From assembly GCA_002348385.1 (NCBI GenBank), contig DEBD01000011.1, positions 8,866 through 52,235 of the forward strand: DNA of 43,370 nucleotides. The letters run 5' to 3'. This DNA is from Gammaproteobacteria bacterium UBA2965 (GTDB lineage Bacteria; Pseudomonadota; Gammaproteobacteria; Pseudomonadales; Azotimanducaceae). The notes beneath the pieces are model-generated. The model was not told where the DNA came from and searched no databases. It worked only from the letters and a program-made list of their open reading frames with translations. The position numbers were made by a program, and so were the translations under genes. Positions 1 through 8,321 of the stretch are shown piece by piece (within the stretch, counting starts at the first letter, position 1; the number at the start of each line of letters is the position of its first letter).

Positions 1-220
1 CGCCCAGAAAAATTGTGAATCCCTGCAGATCCCAGCTGAGTGTCCCGAGCCGGTTTCCGTAGGTGTGCAGAGTGCCGCTTCCAGACCAGAGCGTGCCCGA
101 GGGATTCAGTAAGGCGACCTGCGGGACCTGGCCGAGCGCCAGTCTGGACAGCCCTGCCGGCGCGAAGGCAGCGGCAAACACTGCCATCAGCACGGCGCCG
201 ATGGCAACAAACCTAGCCAT
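1..220 (-). CDS. gspN: Type II secretion protein N (GspN-like), N-terminal part only
   Basis: Partial gene; its 3' part lies outside the window. The visible 73 residues start with a short basic end (MARF), then a hydrophobic stretch of about 18 residues typical of a single inner-membrane anchor. Around residues 40-62 come the motifs NPSGTLWSGSG and LGTLSWDL. The GTLWSG...W pattern is characteristic of the T2SS protein N family, an accessory inner-membrane component of the type II secretion machine. The ATG (218-220) overlaps the dapE stop codon by 8 nt, so the two genes are probably co-translated. Other gsp genes may follow beyond position 1, but that cannot be seen. The assignment rests on a short stretch recognised by eye. 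Confidence 0.68.
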   Translation of the reverse strand, partial: MARFVAIGAVLMAVFAAAFAPAGLSRLALGQVPQVALLNPSGTLWSGSGTLHTYGNRLGTLSWDLQGFTIFLG

Positions 221-1361
221 TGTCTGGGCCCAGTAAGCGCTCCACGATTGTCTGGTAGATCCTGGCGAGAGGTATCAGGTCGTCTACCTGAACATGCTCG
301 TTGATCTTGTGGATGGATTCGTTCACCGGGCCGAGTTCCACCACCTCGCATCCCGTTGGCGCAATGAACCGCCCGTCCGATGTGCCACCGGAGGTGGATT
401 CTTCCGGCCTGCGCCCGGTAATGTCGGCCACGGCGTGGGCCGTGATTTCGCGCAGCATGCCGGCGGGCGTCAGGAAGGGCAGGCCGGAGACCTCCCAATC
501 CAACTGGTAGTTCTGCTGATGCTGGTCTAGCAGTTCGGTAATCCGCTGCTGTATTCCCTCTACCGTCTGTTCGGTATTGAAACGGACGTTGAACTCGATG
601 GTGAGCTCGCCGGGAATGACGTTGGTGGCGCCGGTCCCCGCGCGGATGTTGGATATCTGCAGGCTGGTGGGGGGGAAGCTCTCGTTGCCCGCGTCCCACA
701 CCATAGCGGTAAGCTCGCACAGGGCGGCGGCGGAGTTGTGCACCGGATTCTCCGCCTGATCCGGATAGGCCACGTGACCCTGCTGCCCACGAATCCGCAG
801 CGTTGCGTTGAGCGATCCTCTGCGACCCACCCGGACGGTGTCGCCGATGACCAGGCTGGAGGAGGGTTCTCCAACCACACAGTAGTCCAGTTGGATTCCA
901 CGCTTGGCAAGCTCGGCGATCACATGCCGTGTGCCCTGGACCGCCGGACCCTCCTCGTCGCTGGTAACAAGAAATGCCAATGTGCCGCGGTGCTTGGGGT
1001 GCCGTGCGAGAAACTCCTCGCTGGCTACGACCATGGCGGCAAGGCTCGACTTCATGTCGGCCGCGCCGCGACCGTAAAGCAGCCCGTTACGTAGCGAAGG
1101 CTCAAACGGCGGGGAGTCCCAGTCTTGCTCTGGTCCGGGCGGAACCACGTCGGTGTGTCCGGCGAGCACCAGGTAAGGGGCGCCCTCACCGTGCGTAGCC
1201 CAGAGGTTGTCGACCTCGCCCGCGGGCATGGATTCCAGGTGGAATCCTAGCTGGCGCAGTCGCTGGCCCAGCAACTCCTGACAGCCGGCGTCTTCCGGCG
1301 TAACACTGGGCCGTTCCATGAGTGCCAGGGCGAGATCTAGAATTGGGTTTGCGTCCGCCAT
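213..1361 (-). CDS. dapE: Succinyl-diaminopimelate desuccinylase
   Basis: DapE hydrolyses N-succinyl-LL-2,6-diaminopimelate to LL-diaminopimelate and succinate in the succinylase branch of lysine/peptidoglycan precursor synthesis. The protein has 382 residues, normal for this M20-family di-zinc enzyme. Metal and catalytic motifs are visible: AGHTD (His69, Asp71), GRGAADMKSS (bridging Asp102), SDEEGPA (catalytic Glu136, metal Glu137), and a late NESIHKINEH motif supplying the last metal His. The ATG lies 11 nt after the dapD stop, and the 3' end overlaps the gspN-like gene. The three lysine-pathway genes dapC, dapD and dapE lie together on the same strand. Confidence 0.96.
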   Translation of the reverse strand: MADANPILDLALALMERPSVTPEDAGCQELLGQRLRQLGFHLESMPAGEVDNLWATHGEGAPYLVLAGHTDVVPPGPEQDWDSPPFEPSLRNGLLYGRGAADMKSSLAAMVVASEEFLARHPKHRGTLAFLVTSDEEGPAVQGTRHVIAELAKRGIQLDYCVVGEPSSSLVIGDTVRVGRRGSLNATLRIRGQQGHVAYPDQAENPVHNSAAALCELTAMVWDAGNESFPPTSLQISNIRAGTGATNVIPGELTIEFNVRFNTEQTVEGIQQRITELLDQHQQNYQLDWEVSGLPFLTPAGMLREITAHAVADITGRRPEESTSGGTSDGRFIAPTGCEVVELGPVNESIHKINEHVQVDDLIPLARIYQTIVERLLGPDNG

Positions 1362-1372
1362 GGGGAGGCCGG

Positions 1373-2386
1373 TCAGTTGTGAGCGTGTAGCTGTTCGTTG
1401 AGCTTAATGGCTTTGCGGTTGGTTCGGCACTCGATCCGTCCGGTGCGGCCATTGCGCACGAACAGCATGTCGGAACCGCCGGACAGCTCCCGGGCTTTGG
1501 CCTGCCTGATTACCTCACCCTGTTCGTCCAGGACAGTCACCGGCGTGCCGGCGGTAACGTAAAGGCCGGCTTCGATGGTACAGCGGTCGCCCAACGGGAT
1601 GCCGGTTCCAGCATTCGCCCCTACCAGACTGTGGTTGCCGATGGTGATCTTGATTTCGCCGCCGCCGGCTAGGGTTCCCATGGTGCTGGCACTGCCTCCG
1701 AGATCGGAATGCTCGCCGATCACTACGCCCTGCGAAATACGGCCCTCCACCATGTTGGGGCCCATGGCCCCGGCGTTGAAGTTGACCGCGCCTTCCGGCA
1801 TGACCGTGGTGCCTTCGCCCAGAAAGGCGCCCAACCTCACGCGGCTGCCATCGGCCACGCGCACGCCGCTGGGTATCACGTAGTTGACCATGCGTGGGAA
1901 TTTGTCCACCAACTCGACGTTTAGCTGCCGCCCCTGCAAGCGCGCCTGCAGCTGCACTGCGGCAATCTCGCGGGGATCCACGGGGCCGTCGTTGGTCCAT
2001 ACCACATTAGGCATCTTGGCGAAGATGCCGTCCAGGTTGAGCGAGTTCGGTAGCGCCAGACGATGTGACATCAAATGCAGCTTGAGATAGGCGTCGGCGG
2101 CGCCCTCGATGGGGCCGTCTTCGGTCAGCAACACCACATCCAGTGGCCCATCGGCGTCCGCCAGGCCGGCCGCCGCAGCACCAGGGTGGTCGTTTCCCAG
2201 CTCCGCGCAGAATGCGGCTACCTGTTCGGGACTGCATTGGGTGATGCCGGCGGAAAAGCGGTTGGCAATCAATTGGGCAAGCTCATCGCCGGGCTCCTTG
2301 ATTGGGGCCGGAAAGAAAAAGTCCAAGGGTTCGTTGTTGGTGTTGCGCCGTGAGTGCCCGATGGCAAACGCGAATACCTGGGACAT
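1373..2386 (-). CDS. dapD: 2,3,4,5-tetrahydropyridine-2,6-dicarboxylate N-succinyltransferase
   Basis: DapD transfers succinyl from succinyl-CoA to tetrahydrodipicolinate, the step before DapC. The 337-residue length fits the longer Pseudomonas-type DapD rather than the 274-residue enteric form. The second half shows the left-handed beta-helix character (repeats such as GAFLGEGTTVMPEGAVNFNAGA and GVVIGEHSDLGGSAS) and the conserved IPLGDRCTIEAG segment. The frame is open upstream to 2404, but that codon is a GTG lying inside the Shine-Dalgarno sequence GAGGAG. The ATG at 2386, 10 nt downstream of GAGGAG, gives the expected MSQVFAFAIG start. A 62-nt gap separates the 3' end of dapC from this start region. 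Confidence 0.94.
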   Translation of the reverse strand: MSQVFAFAIGHSRRNTNNEPLDFFFPAPIKEPGDELAQLIANRFSAGITQCSPEQVAAFCAELGNDHPGAAAAGLADADGPLDVVLLTEDGPIEGAADAYLKLHLMSHRLALPNSLNLDGIFAKMPNVVWTNDGPVDPREIAAVQLQARLQGRQLNVELVDKFPRMVNYVIPSGVRVADGSRVRLGAFLGEGTTVMPEGAVNFNAGAMGPNMVEGRISQGVVIGEHSDLGGSASTMGTLAGGGEIKITIGNHSLVGANAGTGIPLGDRCTIEAGLYVTAGTPVTVLDEQGEVIRQAKARELSGGSDMLFVRNGRTGRIECRTNRKAIKLNEQLHAHN

Positions 2387-2466
2387 GGCCTGAAGTCTCC
2401 TCACTTAAGCCGGTGGCCGCCAATGGCGGAACGGGCGGCTAAGCTACCACAAGGCGCCCGACAGCG

Positions 2467-3684
2467 TTAGCGGGACTGCCACCACTGGGTAAGACGTTCC
2501 GCGGCCGCCACGCACTGTTCGGCAGGGGCCACCCAGGCTACCCGAATGTGGCCCGCTCCCGGGTTGCCCTTGCAGTCACTCTGGTCAGCGTTGACCGCCG
2601 CGGGATCTCGACCAAGAAAGGAGCCCGGAAGCACGGTGATGTTGCAGGCGCGGAACAGCTCGCGCGCGAATGCTTGGTCGTCGTCGTCTACCTTGAGCCA
2701 GTGATAGAAACCGCCCTGCGGTGGGATCACGTTTGCTACCCGCTCCAGGATAGGCGTTACCGCCCGAAATTTGTCCTGATATGCCTGCCGGTTCGCTTGC
2801 ACATGGGCTTCGTCCGCCCACGCCGCGGCGCTGGCGCGCTGGTGGTGTACGGGCATGGCGCAGCCCTGGTAGGTGCGATAGGAAAAATACTGCTCGAGCA
2901 GTTGCGCATCGCCGGCCACGAACCCCGATCGCAGGCCGGGCAGGTTGGAGCGTTTGGACAGGCTATGGAAGACCACGCAGCGGGAGAAGTCGCTGTGGCC
3001 CGCCTGCAGTGCAACCTGCAGTAATCCCACCGGCGGCTCATCGAAATAGATCTCGGAATAGCACTCGTCGGCGGCGATAACGAAATCATGGCGGTGCGCC
3101 TGCTCGAGCAGCCAGCCGAGGGTATCGGCATCCAGGTTGCGGCCGGTGGGGTTGCCTGGAGAGCACAGATACAGCAACTGACAGCGTGCCCACACGGACT
3201 CGGGCAGCGCTGAGAAATCCGGCTGGTAGCCGGACTCAGCGGAGCAGTTCACGTAGTAGGGCTGGGCGCCTCCAAGCAGGGCGGCGCCTTCGTAGATCTG
3301 ATAGAACGGATTGGGCTGTATCACTAGCGCCGAAGGGTCGGGCCTGAGCACCGCCTGGGCGATGGAGAAGAGTGCTTCCCGGGTTCCGGACACGGGCAAC
3401 ACGTGCCGGTCCGGAACCGTGCGCACGCCAAAACGCCGGTTCAGCCAGTCGGATATGGCCTCTCTGAGAAATGCCTCACCGCGGGTGGCCGGGTAGGTGG
3501 CGAGATCCCTGGCCAGCGCGCTTCGATCGCTGAGCAGGTCCAGCACGAAACCGGGTGGTTCGTGCTGTGGCTCCCCGATGGACAGGGCCACGTGCTGGAA
3601 CTCGGCATTGCCTGCAACACCCTGTTTTAGGGCTGCCATGCGCTGAAAAGGATAATCGTGCAGTCGGTGGAGATCGGGGTTCAT
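2467..3684 (-). CDS. dapC: Succinyldiaminopimelate transaminase
   Basis: DapC is a PLP-dependent aminotransferase converting N-succinyl-2-amino-6-ketopimelate to N-succinyl-LL-diaminopimelate with glutamate as amino donor. At 405 residues it has the fold-type I, class I/II aminotransferase signature: SPGNPTG near residues 172-178, ADECY, and the PLP lysine in SLSKRSNLPG (Lys244), followed by LRSGF. The start ATG overlaps the glnD stop (ATGA), showing translational coupling. Many gammaproteobacteria place dapC beside glnD and dapD. Family aminotransferases can be hard to tell apart, but the flanking dapD and dapE make DapC the best call. Confidence 0.92.
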   Translation of the reverse strand: MNPDLHRLHDYPFQRMAALKQGVAGNAEFQHVALSIGEPQHEPPGFVLDLLSDRSALARDLATYPATRGEAFLREAISDWLNRRFGVRTVPDRHVLPVSGTREALFSIAQAVLRPDPSALVIQPNPFYQIYEGAALLGGAQPYYVNCSAESGYQPDFSALPESVWARCQLLYLCSPGNPTGRNLDADTLGWLLEQAHRHDFVIAADECYSEIYFDEPPVGLLQVALQAGHSDFSRCVVFHSLSKRSNLPGLRSGFVAGDAQLLEQYFSYRTYQGCAMPVHHQRASAAAWADEAHVQANRQAYQDKFRAVTPILERVANVIPPQGGFYHWLKVDDDDQAFARELFRACNITVLPGSFLGRDPAAVNADQSDCKGNPGAGHIRVAWVAPAEQCVAAAERLTQWWQSR

Positions 3685-6353
3685 CGAGAGGCGTGCTCGT
3701 TGACGAGCCGGTCCAGGCGCTGCCGGAGCGTGTTTTCCAAGAGATAGACGGTTTCCTGATTGCGAATGGGTGCGCCGTCCCGGTCCACGATATGAAAGAC
3801 GTCTTCAACACTCTCACCGAGCGTGGCGATCTTGGCGCTCAAGACGCCAAGCTCGAGCTCGGCAAACAGCAGGCCGATGGTTGCCAGCAGCCCCGGTCGG
3901 TCCGAGGCGATGATGGTCAGCACGGAATGCAGCTGATGGGGTGGCGTGGTAAGGCGCACCTGGGTGGACTTCGTGAAGTGCCGCAACCTGCGCGGCAACA
4001 TGCTCGGTTCAGCGATGCTGGGATCCGACGTGTCGTCCAGGGCGGCCTCGAGGCCGGCGCAAATCTTCGCGCGTCGCTGGGCATCGCGGGGCAGCGGCTT
4101 GCCTTCGTTGTCGAGCACCACGAAACCGTTCAGGCACAGGCCGTCTGCAGATGTATGGATCGTCGCATCGAACACCGATACCCTGAATCGGCTGAGCGCG
4201 ATTACGCTGGCGGCAAAAAGGTTGGCCCGGTCTTTAGTATAGACGAGGATTTCAGTAGCGCCTTCTTCCGAGACCTGACCCTTCAGGTCCACCAGGGCGA
4301 CCAATGGCGACCGCTCCACGTCGTGCTGGTGCAGCAGCTGAGTTACCTCTGCCACCTGTCGGGGTGTGTGACGCAGAAAGAAATCATCGTTGGGGATGCG
4401 CCACAATGTCTGCACGGCCTCTTCGGAGAGCGAGTTGGCGGTTAGCTTTTCCAGCGCGCTTTCCTTGCAGGCGCGCACGCTGGCCTGGCGGTCGAGCGGT
4501 GACTCCAACCCACGGCGCAGCGCCTTGCGGGTCTCGCCGTAGAGCTGGCGCAGCAGCGTGGCCCGCCAGTTGTTCCACAGTGAGGGGTTGGTCGCGTTGA
4601 TGTCCGCTACCGTCAGCGCATAAAGGTAGTCCAGCCGCATCTCGGATTTCACTTCGGATGCGAACTCGTGAATGACATCGGGATCGTAGATGTCCTGCCG
4701 TTGAGCCGTAGTGGACATCAACAGGTGCTTGGTGACAAGCCAGTCCACCAGCTCGGTGTCGCTCTCGTTGAGGTCGTGGCGCTGACAGAATGCGCGCACG
4801 TCTTGCGCGCCCAGCGCCGAATGATCGCCGCCCCTTCCCTTGCCGATGTCGTGATACAGCCCGGCGATGTACAACAATTCAATCTTTGGAACGGACTTCA
4901 CACAGTGGCAGGCAACGGGAAATTTCTCCTGACTGGACCGATAGTGAAAGCGCCGCATGTGGCGGATCACCATCAAGGTATGGGCATCTACCGTGTAGAT
5001 GTGGAACAGGTCATGCTGCATCTGTCCGACGATTTCTCCAAACTCGGGCAGGTAGCATCCCAGCACACCGTAGCGACGCATCCTGGTGAGCTGGGACACC
5101 AGTGTGTAGGGCGCTTTGAGCAGATCGAGAAACAGTTGGTTGTTCGTGGGGTCGTTGCGAAAGCCGTCGTCAATGAGGTGCAGGTTGTCACGGATCAGAC
5201 GGATGGTATCTGCACGAACGCCCGAGATGTCCCGTCGGTTCGCCATGATCACAAACAGCTCTAGCAGTGCGCTGGGGGCTTCTTCAAACACCTGTGGGTG
5301 GGCCACCTCGATATCGCTGTTGCGGATTTGAAAGCGCTCGTTCACTGGTTCGATGCGCGGCTTCTCGCGAGATCTCAATATGGTCTCGTCGAAGTGCTGC
5401 AGCAGGATGTCGTTGACCTCACGCAGCTCCAACACGTACCGGTAATACAGATGCATGAAGCGCTCGACGCCAAGTCGAGCGCTGGTGTCGGCGAAGCCTA
5501 GGCGCTCTGCCAAAGCGCGCTGGTGCTCGAACAGCAGCCGGTCTTCCTTGCGCTGCGCCACCAGATGCAGCCCGTAACGCACCCACCACAGGTAGCGCCG
5601 CCCTTCGTCGAGGCGCTCGCGCTCTTCTTCGGTGAGCATGCCTAGCGCTTCCAGATCCAGCAGGTCGGTGGTGCCGAACTTGCGTTGGCAGACCCACATG
5701 GCCGTTTGCAGGTCGCGCAGTCCGCCCGGCGACGTCTTCAGGTTGGGTTCCAGGCCGTATTCCACATCATCGACCTGATCGTGGCGGTTATGCTGTTCGT
5801 CGCGCTTGGCTTTGAAGAAGTCTTGTGCCGGCCAGAGCCTGGCAGACGCCAGCGCCTTGTCGAGGCGCTGGCCAAGCGCCTCGGATCCGGCGAGTTGGCG
5901 CCGTTCGAATATGGCGGTGGCGATGGTGATGTCTTCGCCGGCCGCACGCCGGCAGTCCCGTGGGGTGCGCACCGCGTGACCCACTTCCAGGTTCAGGTCG
6001 AACAGGCTGTGCAGAAACGTGCGGATGGCATCCTCGTGCTGGGCGGGTTTCCGGGCCAGCACCAGCAGATCCACGTCGGATTGGGGGAATAGTTCTCCGC
6101 GCCCGTAGCCGCCCACCGCAAACAGGGCCAGGTGGCGCTCGGCGGTGTTAGGAATGTGCGCTGCCCATAATTCCTGCAGGATCCCGTCCATGATGGTGCA
6201 GCGCTCGGCCACCAGGTGGTCGACGTTTTCGCGTTGCCAGTAGCGCTGCGCGAGTTCGGCGTCCCGATCCGCCAGGCGCTCGCGCAGGCTGATCACCAGG
6301 GGGCTGAGGCCGGGACCGAATTGCCTTCGCTCGGTTCGCTGCGGCTGGCTCAC
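3681..6353 (-). CDS. glnD: Bifunctional PII uridylyltransferase / uridylyl-removing enzyme
   Basis: GlnD senses glutamine and adds or removes UMP on PII proteins, controlling glutamine synthetase activity and nitrogen-regulated transcription. The protein is 890 residues, as expected. Domains in order are the nucleotidyltransferase with GGYGRGELFPQSDVDLL (about 80-97), a helical linker, an HD phosphohydrolase domain with LYHDIGKGRGGDHS (about 490-505), and two C-terminal ACT domains (first around VYTKDRANLFA, second around IIASDRPGLLATIG). Both active sites look intact, so both activities are predicted. The start lies 10 nt after the map stop, and the stop overlaps dapC. The map-glnD-dapC order is a conserved gammaproteobacterial arrangement. 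Confidence 0.97.
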   Translation of the reverse strand: MSQPQRTERRQFGPGLSPLVISLRERLADRDAELAQRYWQRENVDHLVAERCTIMDGILQELWAAHIPNTAERHLALFAVGGYGRGELFPQSDVDLLVLARKPAQHEDAIRTFLHSLFDLNLEVGHAVRTPRDCRRAAGEDITIATAIFERRQLAGSEALGQRLDKALASARLWPAQDFFKAKRDEQHNRHDQVDDVEYGLEPNLKTSPGGLRDLQTAMWVCQRKFGTTDLLDLEALGMLTEEERERLDEGRRYLWWVRYGLHLVAQRKEDRLLFEHQRALAERLGFADTSARLGVERFMHLYYRYVLELREVNDILLQHFDETILRSREKPRIEPVNERFQIRNSDIEVAHPQVFEEAPSALLELFVIMANRRDISGVRADTIRLIRDNLHLIDDGFRNDPTNNQLFLDLLKAPYTLVSQLTRMRRYGVLGCYLPEFGEIVGQMQHDLFHIYTVDAHTLMVIRHMRRFHYRSSQEKFPVACHCVKSVPKIELLYIAGLYHDIGKGRGGDHSALGAQDVRAFCQRHDLNESDTELVDWLVTKHLLMSTTAQRQDIYDPDVIHEFASEVKSEMRLDYLYALTVADINATNPSLWNNWRATLLRQLYGETRKALRRGLESPLDRQASVRACKESALEKLTANSLSEEAVQTLWRIPNDDFFLRHTPRQVAEVTQLLHQHDVERSPLVALVDLKGQVSEEGATEILVYTKDRANLFAASVIALSRFRVSVFDATIHTSADGLCLNGFVVLDNEGKPLPRDAQRRAKICAGLEAALDDTSDPSIAEPSMLPRRLRHFTKSTQVRLTTPPHQLHSVLTIIASDRPGLLATIGLLFAELELGVLSAKIATLGESVEDVFHIVDRDGAPIRNQETVYLLENTLRQRLDRLVNEHASR

Positions 6354-6363
6354 CGCGGACGCC

Positions 6364-7152
6364 TCAAAAAGACTCTTCTGCGCGTTGTGTGAGAACGTCG
6401 GCGCCCGAAGCGGTGACCATGATGGTGTGCTCCCACTGGGCGCTGAGCTTGTGGTCCTTGGTCACGACGGTCCAGCGGTCTGGAAGCATCTTCACGTGGC
6501 GCTTTCCGGCGTTGATCATAGGCTCGATGGTGAAGGTCATACCTTCTTCGAGGCGCATGCCGCTGTTGGGCCGTCCGTAGTGAACCACCTGCGGCTCGTC
6601 ATGGAATACGCGGCCAATGCCGTGCCCGCAGAACTCGCGCACCACCGAGAAGTGGTGTGCTTCTGCATGTGACTGAATGGCGTAGCCGATGTCTCCCAGG
6701 GTGGCGCCGGCGCGCACCGCCTGGATACCGCGGTACAGGCACTCCTGGGTAATACGCACCAGCCGGTCGGCCAGCACGCTGGGTTTGCCCACGCAGAACA
6801 TCTTGCTGGTGTCGCCGTGGAAGCCATTTTTGATCACCGTGACATCGATGTTCAGGATGTCGCCACTTTTCAGCGCTTTCTTGGGCGAGGGAATGCCATG
6901 GCAGACCACATGGTTGACCGACGTGCAGATCGATTTGGGAAACGGCACTTGGCCGGGACCGTTGCTGTAGTTGAGGGGTGCCGGCACACAGTCAATTGAA
7001 TTGACGATATAGTCATGACAGAGCGCGTTGAGCTCCTCCGTGGTAGCACCTACGGTCACGTGTTCGCCGATCATTTCCAGCACGCCGGCAGCTAGCTGCC
7101 CGGCGGCTCGCATATGGGCGATATCGTCTTCCGTCTCTACTCGTGCGACCAT
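6364..7152 (-). CDS. map: Methionine aminopeptidase, type I
   Basis: Removes the initiator methionine from nascent proteins in the cytoplasm. The 262-residue protein has all five metal ligands of the pita-bread fold: Asp in NIDVTV, Asp in HGDTSKMF, His in GHGIGRVFHDEP, Glu in TIEPM, and Glu in WEHTIMV. The substrate-side His lies in NHVVCHGIP. It is divergent to rpsB, with 216 nt between the two start codons, the standard arrangement in gammaproteobacteria. It is probably the first gene of the minus-strand unit continuing through glnD, dapC, dapD and dapE. Confidence 0.97.
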   Translation of the reverse strand: MVARVETEDDIAHMRAAGQLAAGVLEMIGEHVTVGATTEELNALCHDYIVNSIDCVPAPLNYSNGPGQVPFPKSICTSVNHVVCHGIPSPKKALKSGDILNIDVTVIKNGFHGDTSKMFCVGKPSVLADRLVRITQECLYRGIQAVRAGATLGDIGYAIQSHAEAHHFSVVREFCGHGIGRVFHDEPQVVHYGRPNSGMRLEEGMTFTIEPMINAGKRHVKMLPDRWTVVTKDHKLSAQWEHTIMVTASGADVLTQRAEESF

Positions 7153-7159
7153 TGGTTGG

Positions 7160-7188
7160 TTTCCGCAAAAAACGGTTTATGTTATAAA
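7160..7188 (+). promoter_or_regulatory. Promoter for rpsB-tsf: extended -10 with GC-rich discriminator
   Basis: A TATAAA hexamer at 7183-7188 is preceded by TG at 7180-7181 with one base between, a full extended -10 (TGnTATAAA). A poor -35 match (TTTCCG, 7160-7165) sits 17 nt upstream, which is usual for extended -10 promoters. The bases just downstream are GCGCGCC, a GC-rich discriminator like those of stringently controlled rRNA and ribosomal protein promoters. Predicted transcription starts near 7195, about 174 nt before rpsB. The sequence is direct; growth-rate control is inferred. Confidence 0.68.
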
Positions 7189-7194
7189 GCGCGC

Positions 7195-7368
7195 CGCCTG
7201 TGGGCAACGACAAGCCTGTCGGCGATATTGAAAATACTTAACGCGCATGGCCTGTGCCGGCGCATAACGAAAACGCACGTCATCCGACACATGCCCCGGG
7301 TGCCGGGAGCCCATAGGGTAGCCTGGTTAGGGTATGGGGGTGGCGGAGGCTAAACCCGGAGAAAATTT
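7195..7368 (+). promoter_or_regulatory. Long rpsB 5' leader, probable S2 autoregulatory region
   Basis: About 174 nt of untranslated leader separate the predicted start from the rpsB ATG. The leader contains GC-rich complementary stretches such as CCCGGGTGCCGGG and later GGTAGCC/GGCGGAGGC. E. coli rpsB has a similarly long leader, to which S2 binds to repress its own operon. I see no protein-coding frame here. A Shine-Dalgarno GGAG (7358-7361) lies 7 nt before the ATG. Autoregulation is inferred from position and length; I have not folded the RNA. Confidence 0.42.
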
Positions 7369-8319
7369 ATGAGCATCAGCATGCGCGACATGCTGGCGGC
7401 CGGAGTGCATTTCGGCCACCAGACCCGCTATTGGAACCCGAAGATGGCACCCTACATCTTTGGTTCCCGCAACAAGATCCACATCATCAATCTCGAGAAA
7501 ACCGTTCCGGCATTCGAAGCGGCGCTCAAAGAGATCCGTAACCTGTCCAGCCGGCGCAACAAGATACTGTTCGTGGGCACCAAACGTGCGGCAGCCAAAG
7601 TCATTCGCGAGCAGGCTCAGCGCGTGGGCATGCCGTTCGTCGATCAGCGGTGGTTGGGAGGAATGCTCACCAATTACAAGACCATTCGGCAGTCCATCAA
7701 GCGCCTGCAGGATCTTGAGGAGCAGGCGGCGGACGGCACGCTGGAAATGCTCACCAAGAAAGAGGCGCTGCAGAAGCGCCGCTTGATGAGCAAGCTGGAG
7801 CGCAGCTTGGGTGGTATCAAGGATATGGGTGGATTGCCCGACGCCATTTTTGTTGTAGATGTGATGCGTGAGCATATCGCCGTGAGCGAAGCCAACAAGC
7901 TTGGAATTCCCGTGTTCGGCGTGGTGGACACCAACAGCGTGCCTGATGGCGTGGACTGGGTCATTCCGGGTAATGACGATGCCATTCGTGCCATCCGCCT
8001 CTATGTGACCGCCGTGGCCGACGCCATTGCGGAAGGTGCTGCGAACGCCGAGGGCGATGTGCGGCCCGGCGAGTTCGTCGAGGTGGAGACCGAAGCGGAA
8101 GAGCCGGTGGCCGAAGCACCCGCCCAGGCGGTTGCCGAGGATGCGGCGCATGTCGAAGCTCCAACGGACTCTACCGCTGCAGCGGACGCTACCGCTTCAG
8201 CGGACGCTACCGCTTCAGCGGACGCAGCCTCTGAAGGCGCCGCTCCTGCGGAGGTCCCCGAAGATGACGTGACCGCGGCGGCTAGCGGCGACGATACCGA
8301 CGAAACGGTGAAGGAATAG
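7369..8319 (+). CDS. rpsB: Small-subunit ribosomal protein S2 with acidic C-terminal extension
   Basis: S2 (uS2) binds late to the 30S head near S1 and is needed for translation initiation. Residues 1 to about 230 match the family throughout: MLAAGVHFGHQTRYWNPKM at the start, VDQRWLGGMLTN mid-protein, and VDTNSVPDGVDWVIPGNDD before the end. The protein is 316 residues against about 241 in E. coli. The extra 75-85 residues are a low-complexity tail of Ala, Glu, Asp, Thr and Ser containing a tandem repeat (ATASAD). There is no stop or frameshift, so the tail is part of the reading frame. tsf follows 2 nt after the stop. The tail's function is unknown. Confidence 0.98.
   Translation: MSISMRDMLAAGVHFGHQTRYWNPKMAPYIFGSRNKIHIINLEKTVPAFEAALKEIRNLSSRRNKILFVGTKRAAAKVIREQAQRVGMPFVDQRWLGGMLTNYKTIRQSIKRLQDLEEQAADGTLEMLTKKEALQKRRLMSKLERSLGGIKDMGGLPDAIFVVDVMREHIAVSEANKLGIPVFGVVDTNSVPDGVDWVIPGNDDAIRAIRLYVTAVADAIAEGAANAEGDVRPGEFVEVETEAEEPVAEAPAQAVAEDAAHVEAPTDSTAAADATASADATASADAASEGAAPAEVPEDDVTAAASGDDTDETVKE
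8171..8224 (+). repeat. Three tandem copies of an 18-bp unit inside rpsB
   Basis: The unit CTACCGCTTCAGCGGACG occurs three times head to tail, at 8171-8188, 8189-8206 and 8207-8224. The first copy differs at one base (GCTGCA against GCTTCA). Because 18 is a multiple of three, copy-number change keeps the S2 frame. Each copy encodes six residues (A-T-A-S/A-A-D pattern) of the acidic tail. Confidence 0.9.
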
Positions 8320-8321
8320 GC

